Numbered from the stretch's first letter, positions 24,878-34,291 are shown. The stretch: DNA of 58,946 bases from Hyphomicrobiales bacterium (GCA_021775615.1 JAJFHL010000169.1:1-58946); one strand, 5' to 3'. Numbers and translations are program-made. The notes: generated by a model from the sequence alone, not told the origin.

Positions 24878-26284
24878 TCAACCGGAGGCCGCCCACAATG
24901 CATTGGCGGCGGCACTGTGATCGGCGATCAGCGCTGCTTCATCGACATCCACCAGAGCGCCATCCCTGACCCTCCAGCTTCCGTCCACCATAACCGCGTG
25001 CGCTCTGTGCGCCCCGCATAGTATGAGGGCCGCGAGCGGATCCTGGGCGCCGGAAAACCGCATTTCATCGAGCTTGAACATTGCGAGATCGGCCCGCCTG
25101 CCAACGGCGATCTCACCGATGTCGCCACGCCCTAGACAGCGTGCGGAGCCTTTTGTGGCCCATGCGAGTGCCCGATGGTGGTCGATCGTCTCGGCGCCAT
25201 ACTGCAAGCGCTGCAGCAACATCGCCTGGCGCACTTCCTGGATCATGTTGGAGCAGTCATTTGAGGCGGAGCCGTCGACGCCGATCCCAACCGGTGCGCC
25301 GGCACCTTCAAGATCGGCGGTTCGGCAGATACCCGATGCCAGAACCATGTTCGAGGACGGGCAATGGCACACACCCACACCGGCGGTGCCGAGGCGGGCC
25401 ACCTCGTCGTCCGAGAAGTGAATGCCATGGGCTACCCAGACGTCATCCGCCATCCACCCGACATCTTCGAGGAAATCGACCGGCCGCAATTTGTAAGTCT
25501 CCAGGCAATGGGCGGTCTCATCGTGGGTTTCGGCAATGTGGGTGTGCATCCGGACCCCATGGGCACGGGCCACCGTGGCGGTGTCGCGCATGCACTGGGG
25601 CGTGCACGAAAACGGCGAACACGGAGCCAGTACGATCTGGATAAAGGTGCCTTCGCCCGGTTCGTGGTAGCGCGAGATGACCCGTTCGCAGTCGGCCAGG
25701 ATGACGTCTTCGTGCTGCACCATCGATTTCGGCGGCAGTCCGCCGTCTTCCACCGACAGGCTCATGGAGCCGCGGGTCAGCACGGCCCGCATGCCGACGG
25801 CCCGTGCCGCTTCGACCTGAATGTCGACCGCTTCAGTGATGTTCCGGGGAAAGACATAATGGTGGTCGGCAGCCGTCGTGCAACCCGACAGCAGCAATTC
25901 GCTGAGCGCCAGCCGGGTGGCCAGTGAAACCATCTGTGGCGTCAGGTGCTGCCAGATCGGATAGAGCGCGGTCAGCCAGGGAAACAGCGGCTTGTTGATT
26001 GCCTGTGCGTGTGCCCGTGTCAGGGTCTGGTAGAAGTGATGATGCGTGTTGACCAGCCCGGGCAAGACCACCTGATCCGACGCGTCATAGATGTCGTATG
26101 AGGTTCCCGCATCGAATCCGGGCGGCGTCTGCCCTTTTCCGACCAGTGCTGAAATCCGGCCGTCCTGGATCACGACACCATCGTCCGATCCCTCGGCCAG
26201 AACAGCCAGGGGGTGCTTGATCCACAGCGGTTTTCCAGTCACGTCGAGGCCTCCGTGCCATCCGGGCGGGCGCCAGTCTGTCAT
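24878..26284 (-). CDS. 8-oxoguanine deaminase-like amidohydrolase
   Basis: A 468-residue member of the amidohydrolase superfamily (ATZ/TRZ-like deaminases). Metal and catalytic motifs: NTHHHFYQ (His81, His83), HTHIAETHDE, the VAHGIHFSDDE zinc His, and GVDGSASNDCSNM with the metal Asp. The last motif, with TAHCLE and HCPSSNMVLASG, is characteristic of the 8-oxoguanine deaminase branch, which converts 8-oxoguanine to urate. Related branches deaminate cytosine, guanine or triazines, so the exact substrate is a family-level prediction. It has a separate minus-strand transcript preceded by a long gene-free region. Confidence 0.8.
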   Translation of the reverse strand: MTDWRPPGWHGGLDVTGKPLWIKHPLAVLAEGSDDGVVIQDGRISALVGKGQTPPGFDAGTSYDIYDASDQVVLPGLVNTHHHFYQTLTRAHAQAINKPLFPWLTALYPIWQHLTPQMVSLATRLALSELLLSGCTTAADHHYVFPRNITEAVDIQVEAARAVGMRAVLTRGSMSLSVEDGGLPPKSMVQHEDVILADCERVISRYHEPGEGTFIQIVLAPCSPFSCTPQCMRDTATVARAHGVRMHTHIAETHDETAHCLETYKLRPVDFLEDVGWMADDVWVAHGIHFSDDEVARLGTAGVGVCHCPSSNMVLASGICRTADLEGAGAPVGIGVDGSASNDCSNMIQEVRQAMLLQRLQYGAETIDHHRALAWATKGSARCLGRGDIGEIAVGRRADLAMFKLDEMRFSGAQDPLAALILCGAHRAHAVMVDGSWRVRDGALVDVDEAALIADHSAAANALWAASG

Positions 26285-26741
26285 TTACTCAGACCTGCGT
26301 CCATGAGAGGAGCGAAGTCTTCTGCGCTGGAGCATTGCGCGCGCCTCACGCAACGGCTTTGACCAGCAGCAAGCGGGCGATTCGCCCCTCCGGCACGCTG
26401 CTGTAAGGTCCCGCCCTGTCCGGCGCCTGTCGTGCAATGGTCGTTGGTTAACCAAACATCAAGAACAGCGGCAATAACATATGGTTTGTAGTACGTTATT
26501 TGCATGGTCATCCAATGCTTGTGTTGCGTGATTTGAGTGGTAATCTGTGCGTTCAGGGACCCAATCATCGCGCAAAGTGTCGGAGAGCGGCACGTGGTGC
26601 AGCGTGACATGCGCGGCGGCGGTGACCGGAGCCGGTGGTTGGCCGGTTGTAAATTTGTGGTGTAACGCACATCTTTTTGACATGGTTCGTTTGTAACGCC
26701 TTTGTCAGAAGGACAAACTGACCCCGAGGGGAATTCGAGCG
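26285..26741. other. 457-bp gene-free region with a 12-bp palindrome
   Basis: No plausible coding frame. It holds a perfect 12-bp palindrome TTGGTTAACCAA at 26444-26455, a short hairpin GGGCGA/TCGCCC at 26367-26379, and an AT-rich stretch (about 26455-26530) that stands out against GC-rich surroundings and could hold promoters for the divergent deaminase and the exported hydrolase-like gene. No riboswitch motif was recognised. Confidence 0.4.
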
Positions 26742-27971
26742 TTGGATGGTTTAACAGCCAGTTTTTGGCGGCGCTTTGCGTTGATGTCCGCGGTTGCGGG
26801 CACGACGGCACTTGCCGTGTTCTGGGTTGTTCTTCCGGTTGTCGATATCCTGTCAGGGTCCGGCAAGACCAACGTGTCGTCCAATGGCGGTACGCCAAAG
26901 GGCGATTTCGTTTTGGTCGAGCGGGCGCCCAAGGTGCAGTTCAAGCGCCGCGCCGCCATCGCGACGACGCAGCATATACAGGTCTCGCCGAAGGGTGATT
27001 TCCTTGGCTGGTTCCCGGAAACCGGCAATCTTGAATTGGAATTCCAGATCACTCAAACCGAGGATCCGCTGGCGTTTGAGCGCCCGAGCTTCTCGTTCCC
27101 CCATATCACCGAGCAGACGACAACCCGCCTTGTCGCGTTTGCTAACGCGCCGTTCCCCATCGCTGCCAAGGCAACTGGATTTTTCAGCAGAAAAGAGACG
27201 CAGCGCGCCCACCGCTCCGGGACGTTCAGCGACCCGCGGGCTCTGATTCACATTCCCAAAGGCTTCGACATCAAGTCGCCTGGTGTGATGGTGGTGTTCT
27301 ACCACGGCCATGGCGCCACCCTGCGCCGCGACGTCTACAAGCGTCAGCGGGTGCCGCAGCAGATCACCGAATCAGGCGTCAACGCGGTTGTCGTCGCGCC
27401 ACAGTTCGCGGTCGATGCGCGCAGCTCCAACCCCGGCAAGCTGTCGCGCAAGGGCGGGCTGAAGCGGTTCCTTGATGAAGTTGCCACCCAGTTGGCCAAT
27501 GAGCACGGTGCGCCGGGCGCCCGTGAGGTGTTTGCCAAGATGCCCGTCGTCGTCGTCGCTTACAGCGGCGGATACGTGCCGGCCGCCTGGAGCGTGTCCC
27601 GCGGTGGTATCGGCGATCGCCTGAAGGGTCTTGTATTGCTTGATGCGCTCTATGGGCATGTCGACCGGTTTGCCGACTGGATCGCTTCTGATCGTTCTGC
27701 GTTCCTGATCAATGCCTATGCAGGCGGATCGCCGCGCCGCAACAGCCAGCGATTGAAAGCTGCACTGCGCGAAAAAGGCGTTCCGTACCGCACCGAACTT
27801 AACGGGCAACTGCGTCCGGGAAGTGTGACCTTCCTGTCCGCCGTGACCAGCCATCGCAGCTATGTCACCAGGGCATGGACCAAGAGCCCGATTGCCGACG
27901 TGCTTCGCCGCATGCACTACGTGCTCGGTGATCCGCCGGTGCATCTGCGCACGATCGCCGCTTCGCAGTAA
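26742..27971 (+). CDS. Exported or membrane-anchored alpha/beta-hydrolase-like protein
   Basis: A 409-residue protein with an N-terminal membrane segment (about 12-38) followed by a basic, extracytoplasmic region. No close family is recognised. The second half looks like an alpha/beta hydrolase: a hydrophobic strand VMVVFYHGHGATLRRD (possible oxyanion region, HGHG), then VVVVAYSGGYVPAAW, where Ser would be the nucleophile of a G-x-S-x-G-like elbow with Ala replacing the first Gly. A candidate base is His in SAVTSHRSYV. TTG at 26742 is used as start; ATG at 26784 is an alternative. It is probably its own transcription unit. Confidence 0.65.
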   Translation: MDGLTASFWRRFALMSAVAGTTALAVFWVVLPVVDILSGSGKTNVSSNGGTPKGDFVLVERAPKVQFKRRAAIATTQHIQVSPKGDFLGWFPETGNLELEFQITQTEDPLAFERPSFSFPHITEQTTTRLVAFANAPFPIAAKATGFFSRKETQRAHRSGTFSDPRALIHIPKGFDIKSPGVMVVFYHGHGATLRRDVYKRQRVPQQITESGVNAVVVAPQFAVDARSSNPGKLSRKGGLKRFLDEVATQLANEHGAPGAREVFAKMPVVVVAYSGGYVPAAWSVSRGGIGDRLKGLVLLDALYGHVDRFADWIASDRSAFLINAYAGGSPRRNSQRLKAALREKGVPYRTELNGQLRPGSVTFLSAVTSHRSYVTRAWTKSPIADVLRRMHYVLGDPPVHLRTIAASQ

Positions 27972-28111
27972 GTGGCGCGGAGCGGGCGCGGCAACCGGTA
28001 TTCGCAGGCGAACCGCCGGTCATTTCACTTTTAAGAATCGGATGCTTGCTCCGGCATGGCGCGCAGGCTAGTTTGCCGCCGGATTCGAAATTAGATGCAT
28101 TTCAATTGATC

Positions 28112-29470
28112 ATGACGAGTACGGACGAGTTGGGCACATCACGCCCGGCAGGCGAAGCCGTTGCCGGTATCACCACTTTTACCGCCACGGCGATTGCCGT
28201 TGCGGACATGGTGGGTATTGGCGTCTTCACGAGCCTTGGATTTCAGGTTCTGAGCATCGATTCGGGTTTTTCGCTGGTGATGCTCTGGGTCGTTGGAGGC
28301 ATCGTCGCGCTATGTGGCGCGCTGTGTTACGCCGAGCTTGCCGCCGCACTGCCGCGTTCGGGCGGGGAATACAATTTCCTGTCGCGGATCTATCATCCCG
28401 CCGTCGGCTTCATGGCGGGGTGGCTTTCGGCGACGGTCGGATTCTCGGCCCCCATCGCGCTGGCCTGCATGGCGTTTGGCGCATATTTCAATGGCGTTCT
28501 TCCAGGCGTTGCGTCGCCGGTCGTGATCGGCCTGTGCGCCGCCTGGCTCATCACGGCAGTTCATCTCGCCGGCACCAGTCACACGAGTGCGTTTCAGAAC
28601 ATTTCGACGATTTTCAAGGTCATCCTTATTCTGGCTTTCATCGTCTGCGGCTTCGTGTATGCAGACCCCCAGCCGATTTCCTTTGCGCCGGCTCCGATTG
28701 ACTGGACGCATATGAGCGGGGCGGCCTTCGCCGTCTCACTGGTGTTCGTGATGTATGCCTATTCCGGTTGGAATGCGTCAGTCTACATCATCGGTGAGAT
28801 TCGTGACCCGCAACGCACCGTGCCGCGCGCCCTGTTCGCCGCCACGTTGATCGTGCTGCTTCTGTACGTGGCGCTCAATGCCGTGTTCCTTTATTCGACA
28901 CCGATCGATGCCATGAAGGGCCAGGTCGAGGTCGCGCTGGTGGTGGGCAAGCACGTCTTCGGCGAAGAGGGAGGCCGCGTCGTCGGCGGGCTGATCTGCA
29001 TCGGCCTGGTTTCAGCCATCAGTGCCATGATCTGGCTTGGACCCCGGGTCACCAAGGTGATGGGAGAGGACCTGCCACTGCTCAGCTTTTTCTCGAAGGA
29101 CAACAAGAGAGGCGTGCCCGCGGCCGCGATCATTCTGCAACTCATGTTCGTCACCATCATGATCTTGACCAACAGCTTCGAGTCGGTGCTGAAGTTCATT
29201 CAGTTCAGCATCACGCTGTCGTCTTTTGTGGCAGTGCTCGGGGTGATTGTTCTGCGCTGGCGCCAGCCCGGCCTCCTGCGGCCCTATCTGACATGGGGAT
29301 ATCCGGTAACGCCGCTGATCTTCCTCGCGGTGACCGGATACATGCTCTATTTCGTCCTCATCAACGACACGGTCGAGTCTCTTTCGGGTCTTGCCCTTTT
29401 GTCGGCCGGATTAATTGTTTATTTCATTTCTATCAAACTAAAGCAGTCGAGCACTGCACCAGGAGAATGA
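28112..29470 (+). CDS. APC-family amino-acid/amine permease
   Basis: A 452-residue polytopic protein with about 12 hydrophobic segments. The unwound TM1 motif is VADMVGIGVFTSLGF, followed by the conserved CYAELAAALPRSGGEYNF of TM2-TM3, the signature that defines amino acid-polyamine-organocation transporters. It probably exchanges or imports an amino acid or amine driven by ions. The ATG at 28112 is chosen because it starts the natural N-terminal tail; no strong ribosome-binding site is seen. The following secreted-protein gene begins 4 bp after its stop, so they form an operon. Confidence 0.88.
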   Translation: MTSTDELGTSRPAGEAVAGITTFTATAIAVADMVGIGVFTSLGFQVLSIDSGFSLVMLWVVGGIVALCGALCYAELAAALPRSGGEYNFLSRIYHPAVGFMAGWLSATVGFSAPIALACMAFGAYFNGVLPGVASPVVIGLCAAWLITAVHLAGTSHTSAFQNISTIFKVILILAFIVCGFVYADPQPISFAPAPIDWTHMSGAAFAVSLVFVMYAYSGWNASVYIIGEIRDPQRTVPRALFAATLIVLLLYVALNAVFLYSTPIDAMKGQVEVALVVGKHVFGEEGGRVVGGLICIGLVSAISAMIWLGPRVTKVMGEDLPLLSFFSKDNKRGVPAAAIILQLMFVTIMILTNSFESVLKFIQFSITLSSFVAVLGVIVLRWRQPGLLRPYLTWGYPVTPLIFLAVTGYMLYFVLINDTVESLSGLALLSAGLIVYFISIKLKQSSTAPGE

Positions 29471-29474
29471 TGCG

Positions 29475-31043
29475 ATGAGTAACCTGTTCAAAGCGGTCCA
29501 GACCGCAGCTGTCATGTTCACCTTGCTGGTGGCCGCAGCCGTTTCCGCTTCGGCGGACAACAGGGCAGCTCCCGGCGATGTGGCCCGCTTCGTCGCCGGC
29601 ATGGAGCCTTCCGCGAACTCGCCGCTTGCCGCCATGACCAACGAGCGCAGCTGGCAACTCCACGCCAACCACTTCAACCAGGCCTGGAAGGCGCTTCAAC
29701 AGCGCCAGCTCAATCCCATCGCGGAGTGGCAGAAAGCCAACCTGACGAAACACAACGACTTCATGCTCTACCTGTTCTCAGGCCCGGACTTTCTCTACGC
29801 CAATGCGTTCTTCCCCAATGCGTCCACCTACATCTTCACCGGACTGGAGCCGGTTGGCACCGTCCCCTCGCTGACGAACCTGTCGGCCAGCACGCGGGCC
29901 TATTCGCTTCAGGCGCTGCGGGCATCGATGCAGACCATCGTCAACATTTCCTTCTTCATCACCAAGAAGATGCATTCGCAGCTCAGAGAGGGTCAACTCA
30001 CCGGGACGCTGCCGGTGCTCTACGTGTTCATGGCGCGGGCCGGAAAGACGGTCGAGAAGGTCGAACTCGTCACGCTGAAGACCGACGGCACGATCGCTCC
30101 CGCATCGGCAAACACAGAGCGGGCCGACGCGCCGGGCGCCAAGATCACGTTCTCCGATCCCGGCGGCAAAACCAAGACACTCTACTATTTCCGCACCGAC
30201 CTTTCGAACGGCGGCATGAAATATAACGGGCTGTCGAAGTTCATCGAAAGCCAGGGCACCGCCGATGCCCTGATCAAGAGCGCGTCCTATCTGATGCATG
30301 GCGGCAATTTCAAGACCACCCGAGATCTGATTCTCAATCAGAGCAGCCGCATTCTCCAGGACGATTCCGGTATCCCGTTGCGGTTCTACGACAAGGAAAC
30401 CTGGGACTTCACACCGTTCGGTTTCTATCGCGGCCCGATCCCGATCTTTTCCGGCCAGTATCAGCGCGACATGCAACGGCTTTTCGCCACCGCGAAAGCC
30501 ACGCCGATCAAGTTCGGTTTCGGTTACAAGTGGCGCCCGAACCAGTCGAACGTGCTGCTGTCCACCAGAAAGGTCATGCCGAAACCGGAGGCCGAAATGA
30601 AGCCGGAGGAAGAAGCTCCCGCCGAAGCGACCGAAGAGGCGATGACCAAGCCGGATGAAGACAAGGCCGAGGAGGCAATGGAAAAGCCGGCTGAGGAAGC
30701 CGCCGACGACACCATGACCAAACCGGTTGAGGAAACTTCCGATGACACCGTGGCGAAACCAGCCGGGGAGAACGCCGAACAATCCTCCAGCGATACCATG
30801 GAGAGCACCGAACAGGACACCGCTGCCGACGAGACAGCGGCTGAGGCCAAGGTCGATGTGGCTGCGATCTCCACATGCCGCGCCGACTGCGGTTCGGTGT
30901 ATGAACCCTGTCGCGACACCGCCGACGAGCGCATGGAGAGCTGCTTTTCGACAGGCGACAGCGTTCGGTGCCAGTCCACTTGGAAGGACGAGGCCGGCCA
31001 GTGCATCAACGAGCGCCTGGAATGCCTCGCCACATGTAAGTAG
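29475..31043 (+). CDS. Secreted protein with acidic repeat linker and Cys-rich C-terminus
   Basis: A 522-residue protein I do not assign to a named family. Signal peptide about 1-27 (cleavage after ASA). Residues about 35-365 form a globular domain (motifs LYLFSGPDFLYANAFFP, FITKKMH, LPVLYVFMARAGKT, LMHGGNFKTTRDLIL). Residues about 372-458 are a low-complexity linker of repeated K-P-x-E-E/D units rich in A, E, T. The final about 55 residues have eight Cys (CRADC, EPC, ESC, VRC, GQC, LEC, TC), suggesting four disulphides. AGGAG lies 9 nt before the ATG. Translationally linked to the APC permease, so it may act with it. Function unknown. Confidence 0.8.
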   Translation: MSNLFKAVQTAAVMFTLLVAAAVSASADNRAAPGDVARFVAGMEPSANSPLAAMTNERSWQLHANHFNQAWKALQQRQLNPIAEWQKANLTKHNDFMLYLFSGPDFLYANAFFPNASTYIFTGLEPVGTVPSLTNLSASTRAYSLQALRASMQTIVNISFFITKKMHSQLREGQLTGTLPVLYVFMARAGKTVEKVELVTLKTDGTIAPASANTERADAPGAKITFSDPGGKTKTLYYFRTDLSNGGMKYNGLSKFIESQGTADALIKSASYLMHGGNFKTTRDLILNQSSRILQDDSGIPLRFYDKETWDFTPFGFYRGPIPIFSGQYQRDMQRLFATAKATPIKFGFGYKWRPNQSNVLLSTRKVMPKPEAEMKPEEEAPAEATEEAMTKPDEDKAEEAMEKPAEEAADDTMTKPVEETSDDTVAKPAGENAEQSSSDTMESTEQDTAADETAAEAKVDVAAISTCRADCGSVYEPCRDTADERMESCFSTGDSVRCQSTWKDEAGQCINERLECLATCK

Positions 31044-31114
31044 CCGGGTCTGCCCGGGCCTGACGGAACGGCTGCCGCCGCACCCGCAAGCCCGCACTGA
31101 AAGCCGACATTTTT

Positions 31115-31154
31115 GCGCCTTGGGCGAATAATCGCTCAAGGCGCAATTATTTTC
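31115..31154 (+). terminator. Rho-independent terminator
   Basis: A near-perfect 13-bp stem (GCGCCTTG at 31115-31122 with CAAGGCGC at 31137-31144; inner GCGA/TCGC plus one G-T pair, loop ATAA), directly followed by AATTATTTTC. It lies 71 bp past the secreted-protein stop and should end the permease/secreted-protein transcript. The second FAD-GcvT gene starts 55 bp further on and needs its own promoter. Confidence 0.85.
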
Positions 31155-31209
31155 AGTTGTGAGACTTGGAGCTTTTTCCTACGCCGGACCCTCCAGGGAA
31201 GGAAAAGCA

Positions 31210-33630
31210 ATGAAGTCACATGCCCAAGTGGTGGTTATCGGCGGCGGGGTCACCGGCTGCTCCGTACTCTATCATCTCGCCAAAATGGGCTGGACCGACA
31301 TTGTCCTGATCGAGCGCAAGGAACTGACATCGGGTTCCTCATGGCACGCGGCAGGAGGGCTGTTTGCACTGACCTCGCCGTCCAATGTTGCGGCGCTGCA
31401 GAAATACACCATCGAGCTCTATCCCGAAATCGAGAAGGAAAGCGGGCAATCGGTCGGCTTTCACCTGACCGGCGGCTTCCATCTCGCTCGGACACCGGAA
31501 CAGGTGACGGCGCTCAAGCTTGCATGCAGCCGCGGTCGCCGCAACGGCATAGATGCCGAGTTCATATCGCTTGACGAAGCCCGCCGCCGCTCGCCCATTC
31601 TCAATACCGACCAGCTCGAAGCGGTGCTTTGGGAGCCGCTGAAGGGATATGTCGATCCGGCAAGCGCGACCAATGCGTTCGCCATCGCGGCGCGGAAGAT
31701 GGGCGCCACCGTCTATCGCCACACACCTGTTGTCGAGACCAACCAGACCGCAGATGGTGACTGGGAGGTCGTCACGACCGAGGGCACGATCAGGACGCCG
31801 GTTGTGGTCAATGCCGCCGGTTTGTGGGCCCGCGAGGTGGCCGCCCTGGCCGGCGCCAAGCTGCCGCTGATGCCGGTCGAGCATCATTATCTCGTCACCG
31901 AGAACGTGCCGGAAATCGAGAGCTTTGATGGCGAGATCCCGACCATGACGGATTCGGAATCAGGGTGGTACATGCGCCAGGAATCGCAGGGCATCCTGCT
32001 CGGGGCGTATGAGAACACCTGCTATCACTGGGCCGAAGAGGGCACGCCCGCCGACTTCGGCCACGAGCTGCTGCCCGATGACCTGTCGCGCATGGAAGAT
32101 AACTTTGCCCGTGCGGTGGAGACCATTCCGTGCCTCGAAACCGCGGGCATCAAGCGGGTCATCAATGGCCCGATGATCTTCTCTCCCGACCTGTCGCCGC
32201 TGCTGGGGCCATATCCGGGCCTCAAGAACTACTTCTGCGCCTGCGGTGTCATGACCGGGTTCAATCAGGGCGGAGGCGTTGGCCGGGTGCTGGCCGAATG
32301 GATCGTCGACGGCGAACCCTCGCTCGACATTTTCGGTTGGGACGTCAGCCGGTTTGGCGCCTGGGCGGGAACCCGGTACACGCGCGAACGCACCCGATAC
32401 TTCTACGAACACCGCACCGCACGGATTTATCCGTATCAGGAGTTTCCCGCCGGCCGCCCGGTCGCGACATCACCGGTCTACGAAACACTGGTTCGGGAAG
32501 GAGCCGTGTTCGGATCGAACTTCGGGCTCGAGTATCCCCTGTGGTTCGCCCGCGACGGAGCCGAGCCGCGTGACGAGTACGGCTATGGCCGCGGCAACTG
32601 GTTCAACACGGTTGGCGAAGAGTGCCGGGCGGTGCGCGACGGTGTCGGCCTCTTCGAGGTTTCGACCTTCGCCAAGTATGAAGTGACCGGGGAGGGCGCG
32701 TCCGCTTGGCTCGACCGGATCATGGCGAACCGCATGCCGCGCGACATCGGCAAGGCGGTGCTGACGCCGATGCTCAGTCCCAACGGGCGCCTGATCGGCG
32801 ATTTCACCGTGACCAAGCTTGCCGAGGGACGCTACTGGATTCTTGGCTCGGGAACGGTGCAGCGTTACCACATGCGCTGGTTCGAGCAGAACCTGCCGCC
32901 CGAGGGGGTGCATGTCGAGAACCGGACGGCGCAGTACTCCGGCCTGCAGATTGCCGGCCCCAACGCGCGCGCGTTGCTTGAGCGTGTCGTCGGCGGTGAC
33001 GTCGGCGGCAACGCTCTGCCGTTTCTCACCGGCCGCGAGATGGAAGTCGGCCGTGCATCCGGCACGGTTGTCGTGCGGGTCTCCTACACCGGCGAGCTGG
33101 GCTACGAACTCTACTGCCCCGCCGGGTATCAGCGCGGACTGTTCGAATTGCTGCGCGAGGAGGGGCGCGACCTCGGCCTGAGGCTTGCAGGCTCGCGCGC
33201 CATGATGAGCCTGCGCCTGGAGAAGTCGTTTCCGGGCTGGGGGCTTGAGCTGGGCCCGGACTACACGCCCTATGAGGCCGGCCTCGGGCGTTTCGTGAAA
33301 CTGGGCAAGGGGGATTTCATCGGCCATGCGGCGGCGGAAAGGCGCGCCGGGGAAGGCCCGAAGGAACGCATCGGCACATTCGTGGTCGAGGCCGACGGCG
33401 CCGATGCTTTCGGCGGTGAAGCCGTCTATCGAAACGGAGACCTGGCCGGTTACATCACTTCCGGCGGGTTTGGTCACTGCGTCGGCGAAAGTCTGGCCAT
33501 GGGATATGTGAAGCCCGAGTTTTTCGAGCCCGATGGTGCATATCAAATCGACATCCTGGGCGAGCGGCGCCCGGCCGTTCTCGCGTCCGCGGCACGGGTG
33601 GACGCGGATGGCAACCGCATGCGCAGCTGA
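31210..33630 (+). CDS. FAD-dependent demethylating dehydrogenase, DMGDH-like (paralogue 2)
   Basis: An 806-residue FAD-GcvT fusion like the gene at 20648: N-terminal FAD domain (VVVIGGGVTGCSVLYHLA at 7-24), the SGSSWHAAGG motif whose His46 matches the covalent-FAD His of dimethylglycine dehydrogenase, and GcvT domains (about 410-800; conserved SYTGELGYELY and the LRLEKSFPGWGLEL core). Expected reaction: oxidation of an N-methyl group with transfer to tetrahydrofolate. The textbook WHAAG motif makes it the more canonical of the two paralogues. An AAGGAA ribosome-binding site supports ATG 31210. It follows a terminator, so it is transcribed on its own. Confidence 0.9.
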   Translation: MKSHAQVVVIGGGVTGCSVLYHLAKMGWTDIVLIERKELTSGSSWHAAGGLFALTSPSNVAALQKYTIELYPEIEKESGQSVGFHLTGGFHLARTPEQVTALKLACSRGRRNGIDAEFISLDEARRRSPILNTDQLEAVLWEPLKGYVDPASATNAFAIAARKMGATVYRHTPVVETNQTADGDWEVVTTEGTIRTPVVVNAAGLWAREVAALAGAKLPLMPVEHHYLVTENVPEIESFDGEIPTMTDSESGWYMRQESQGILLGAYENTCYHWAEEGTPADFGHELLPDDLSRMEDNFARAVETIPCLETAGIKRVINGPMIFSPDLSPLLGPYPGLKNYFCACGVMTGFNQGGGVGRVLAEWIVDGEPSLDIFGWDVSRFGAWAGTRYTRERTRYFYEHRTARIYPYQEFPAGRPVATSPVYETLVREGAVFGSNFGLEYPLWFARDGAEPRDEYGYGRGNWFNTVGEECRAVRDGVGLFEVSTFAKYEVTGEGASAWLDRIMANRMPRDIGKAVLTPMLSPNGRLIGDFTVTKLAEGRYWILGSGTVQRYHMRWFEQNLPPEGVHVENRTAQYSGLQIAGPNARALLERVVGGDVGGNALPFLTGREMEVGRASGTVVVRVSYTGELGYELYCPAGYQRGLFELLREEGRDLGLRLAGSRAMMSLRLEKSFPGWGLELGPDYTPYEAGLGRFVKLGKGDFIGHAAAERRAGEGPKERIGTFVVEADGADAFGGEAVYRNGDLAGYITSGGFGHCVGESLAMGYVKPEFFEPDGAYQIDILGERRPAVLASAARVDADGNRMRS

Positions 33631-33670
33631 CGCCCCGCCGAACTTCCATGTCGAATTTCTACATCGAACT

Positions 33671-34051
33671 CTATGTCGAATTGCGAAGCACGGGCCACGC
33701 CAGCACCGCGAACATCAGGAAGGACAGAGCGTAGGCCATCGCGGAAACCGCTGCGAGGGGTTGAAACTCGTCGTTGCCGGAATGCATCAGCCAAAGTCCT
33801 GCAAACAATAACGGCGACGAGACCTGCGCCAGCCAGAAATGGAGCTGCGTCATCCGCCTGGAGACGCGATCCCCGAAATGCAGGTAAAACAGCGCGAACA
33901 GAAAGAAACTGACCCATCCGATCACCATGATGTGCGCGTGCGCCGGCATCTGCGAGTGGTCTTCAAGAATGGCCATGTAAAGACCGGCAACAAGGCCGAT
34001 CAGGCCATAGCCAATTGATGCGGCAAGAAACCCGCGTGCAGTCATCCCCAT
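33671..34051 (-). CDS. Small four-helix membrane protein, heme-copper-oxidase-subunit-I-like
   Basis: A 126-residue protein with four hydrophobic segments (about 8-28, 40-60, 70-88, 98-120). The second starts with MPAHAHIMVIGW, resembling the His-containing helix of heme-copper oxidase subunit I relatives; short proteins of this type are common near respiratory or signalling genes and lack a known function. The pair of His residues could bind heme. It converges on the second FAD-GcvT gene, and its last codons lie inside an imperfect triple repeat (33647-33682). Confidence 0.6.
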   Translation of the reverse strand: MGMTARGFLAASIGYGLIGLVAGLYMAILEDHSQMPAHAHIMVIGWVSFFLFALFYLHFGDRVSRRMTQLHFWLAQVSSPLLFAGLWLMHSGNDEFQPLAAVSAMAYALSFLMFAVLAWPVLRNST

Positions 34052-34291
34052 GTCAGCCTCCCCAAGTCAGGTTCCCCATGTGCCTCCCGGTGACCACTCG
34101 CTCATATCATGTCATCTTCGTGTCGGGTGCAATCACTCTGTTCTGCGCTCCGGTTGTTGTGAACGTCCTTAAGCGCTTGTCACGGGCAAGTGCAACGGGC
34201 CATTTTTCAAGGCTGCATGGACAACTACCACTAGCCGTGAGCGGTGCGTTCATGGCATCCTGTTTCCGAACCTGGGCCGAAAGGTATGAAT

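Noticed and set aside
29778-31139. 453-codon minus-strand open frame with repeated Gly/Leu/Phe pattern
   Set aside because: It mirrors the acidic repeat linker of the secreted protein on the other strand; that protein has a signal peptide and a ribosome-binding site.
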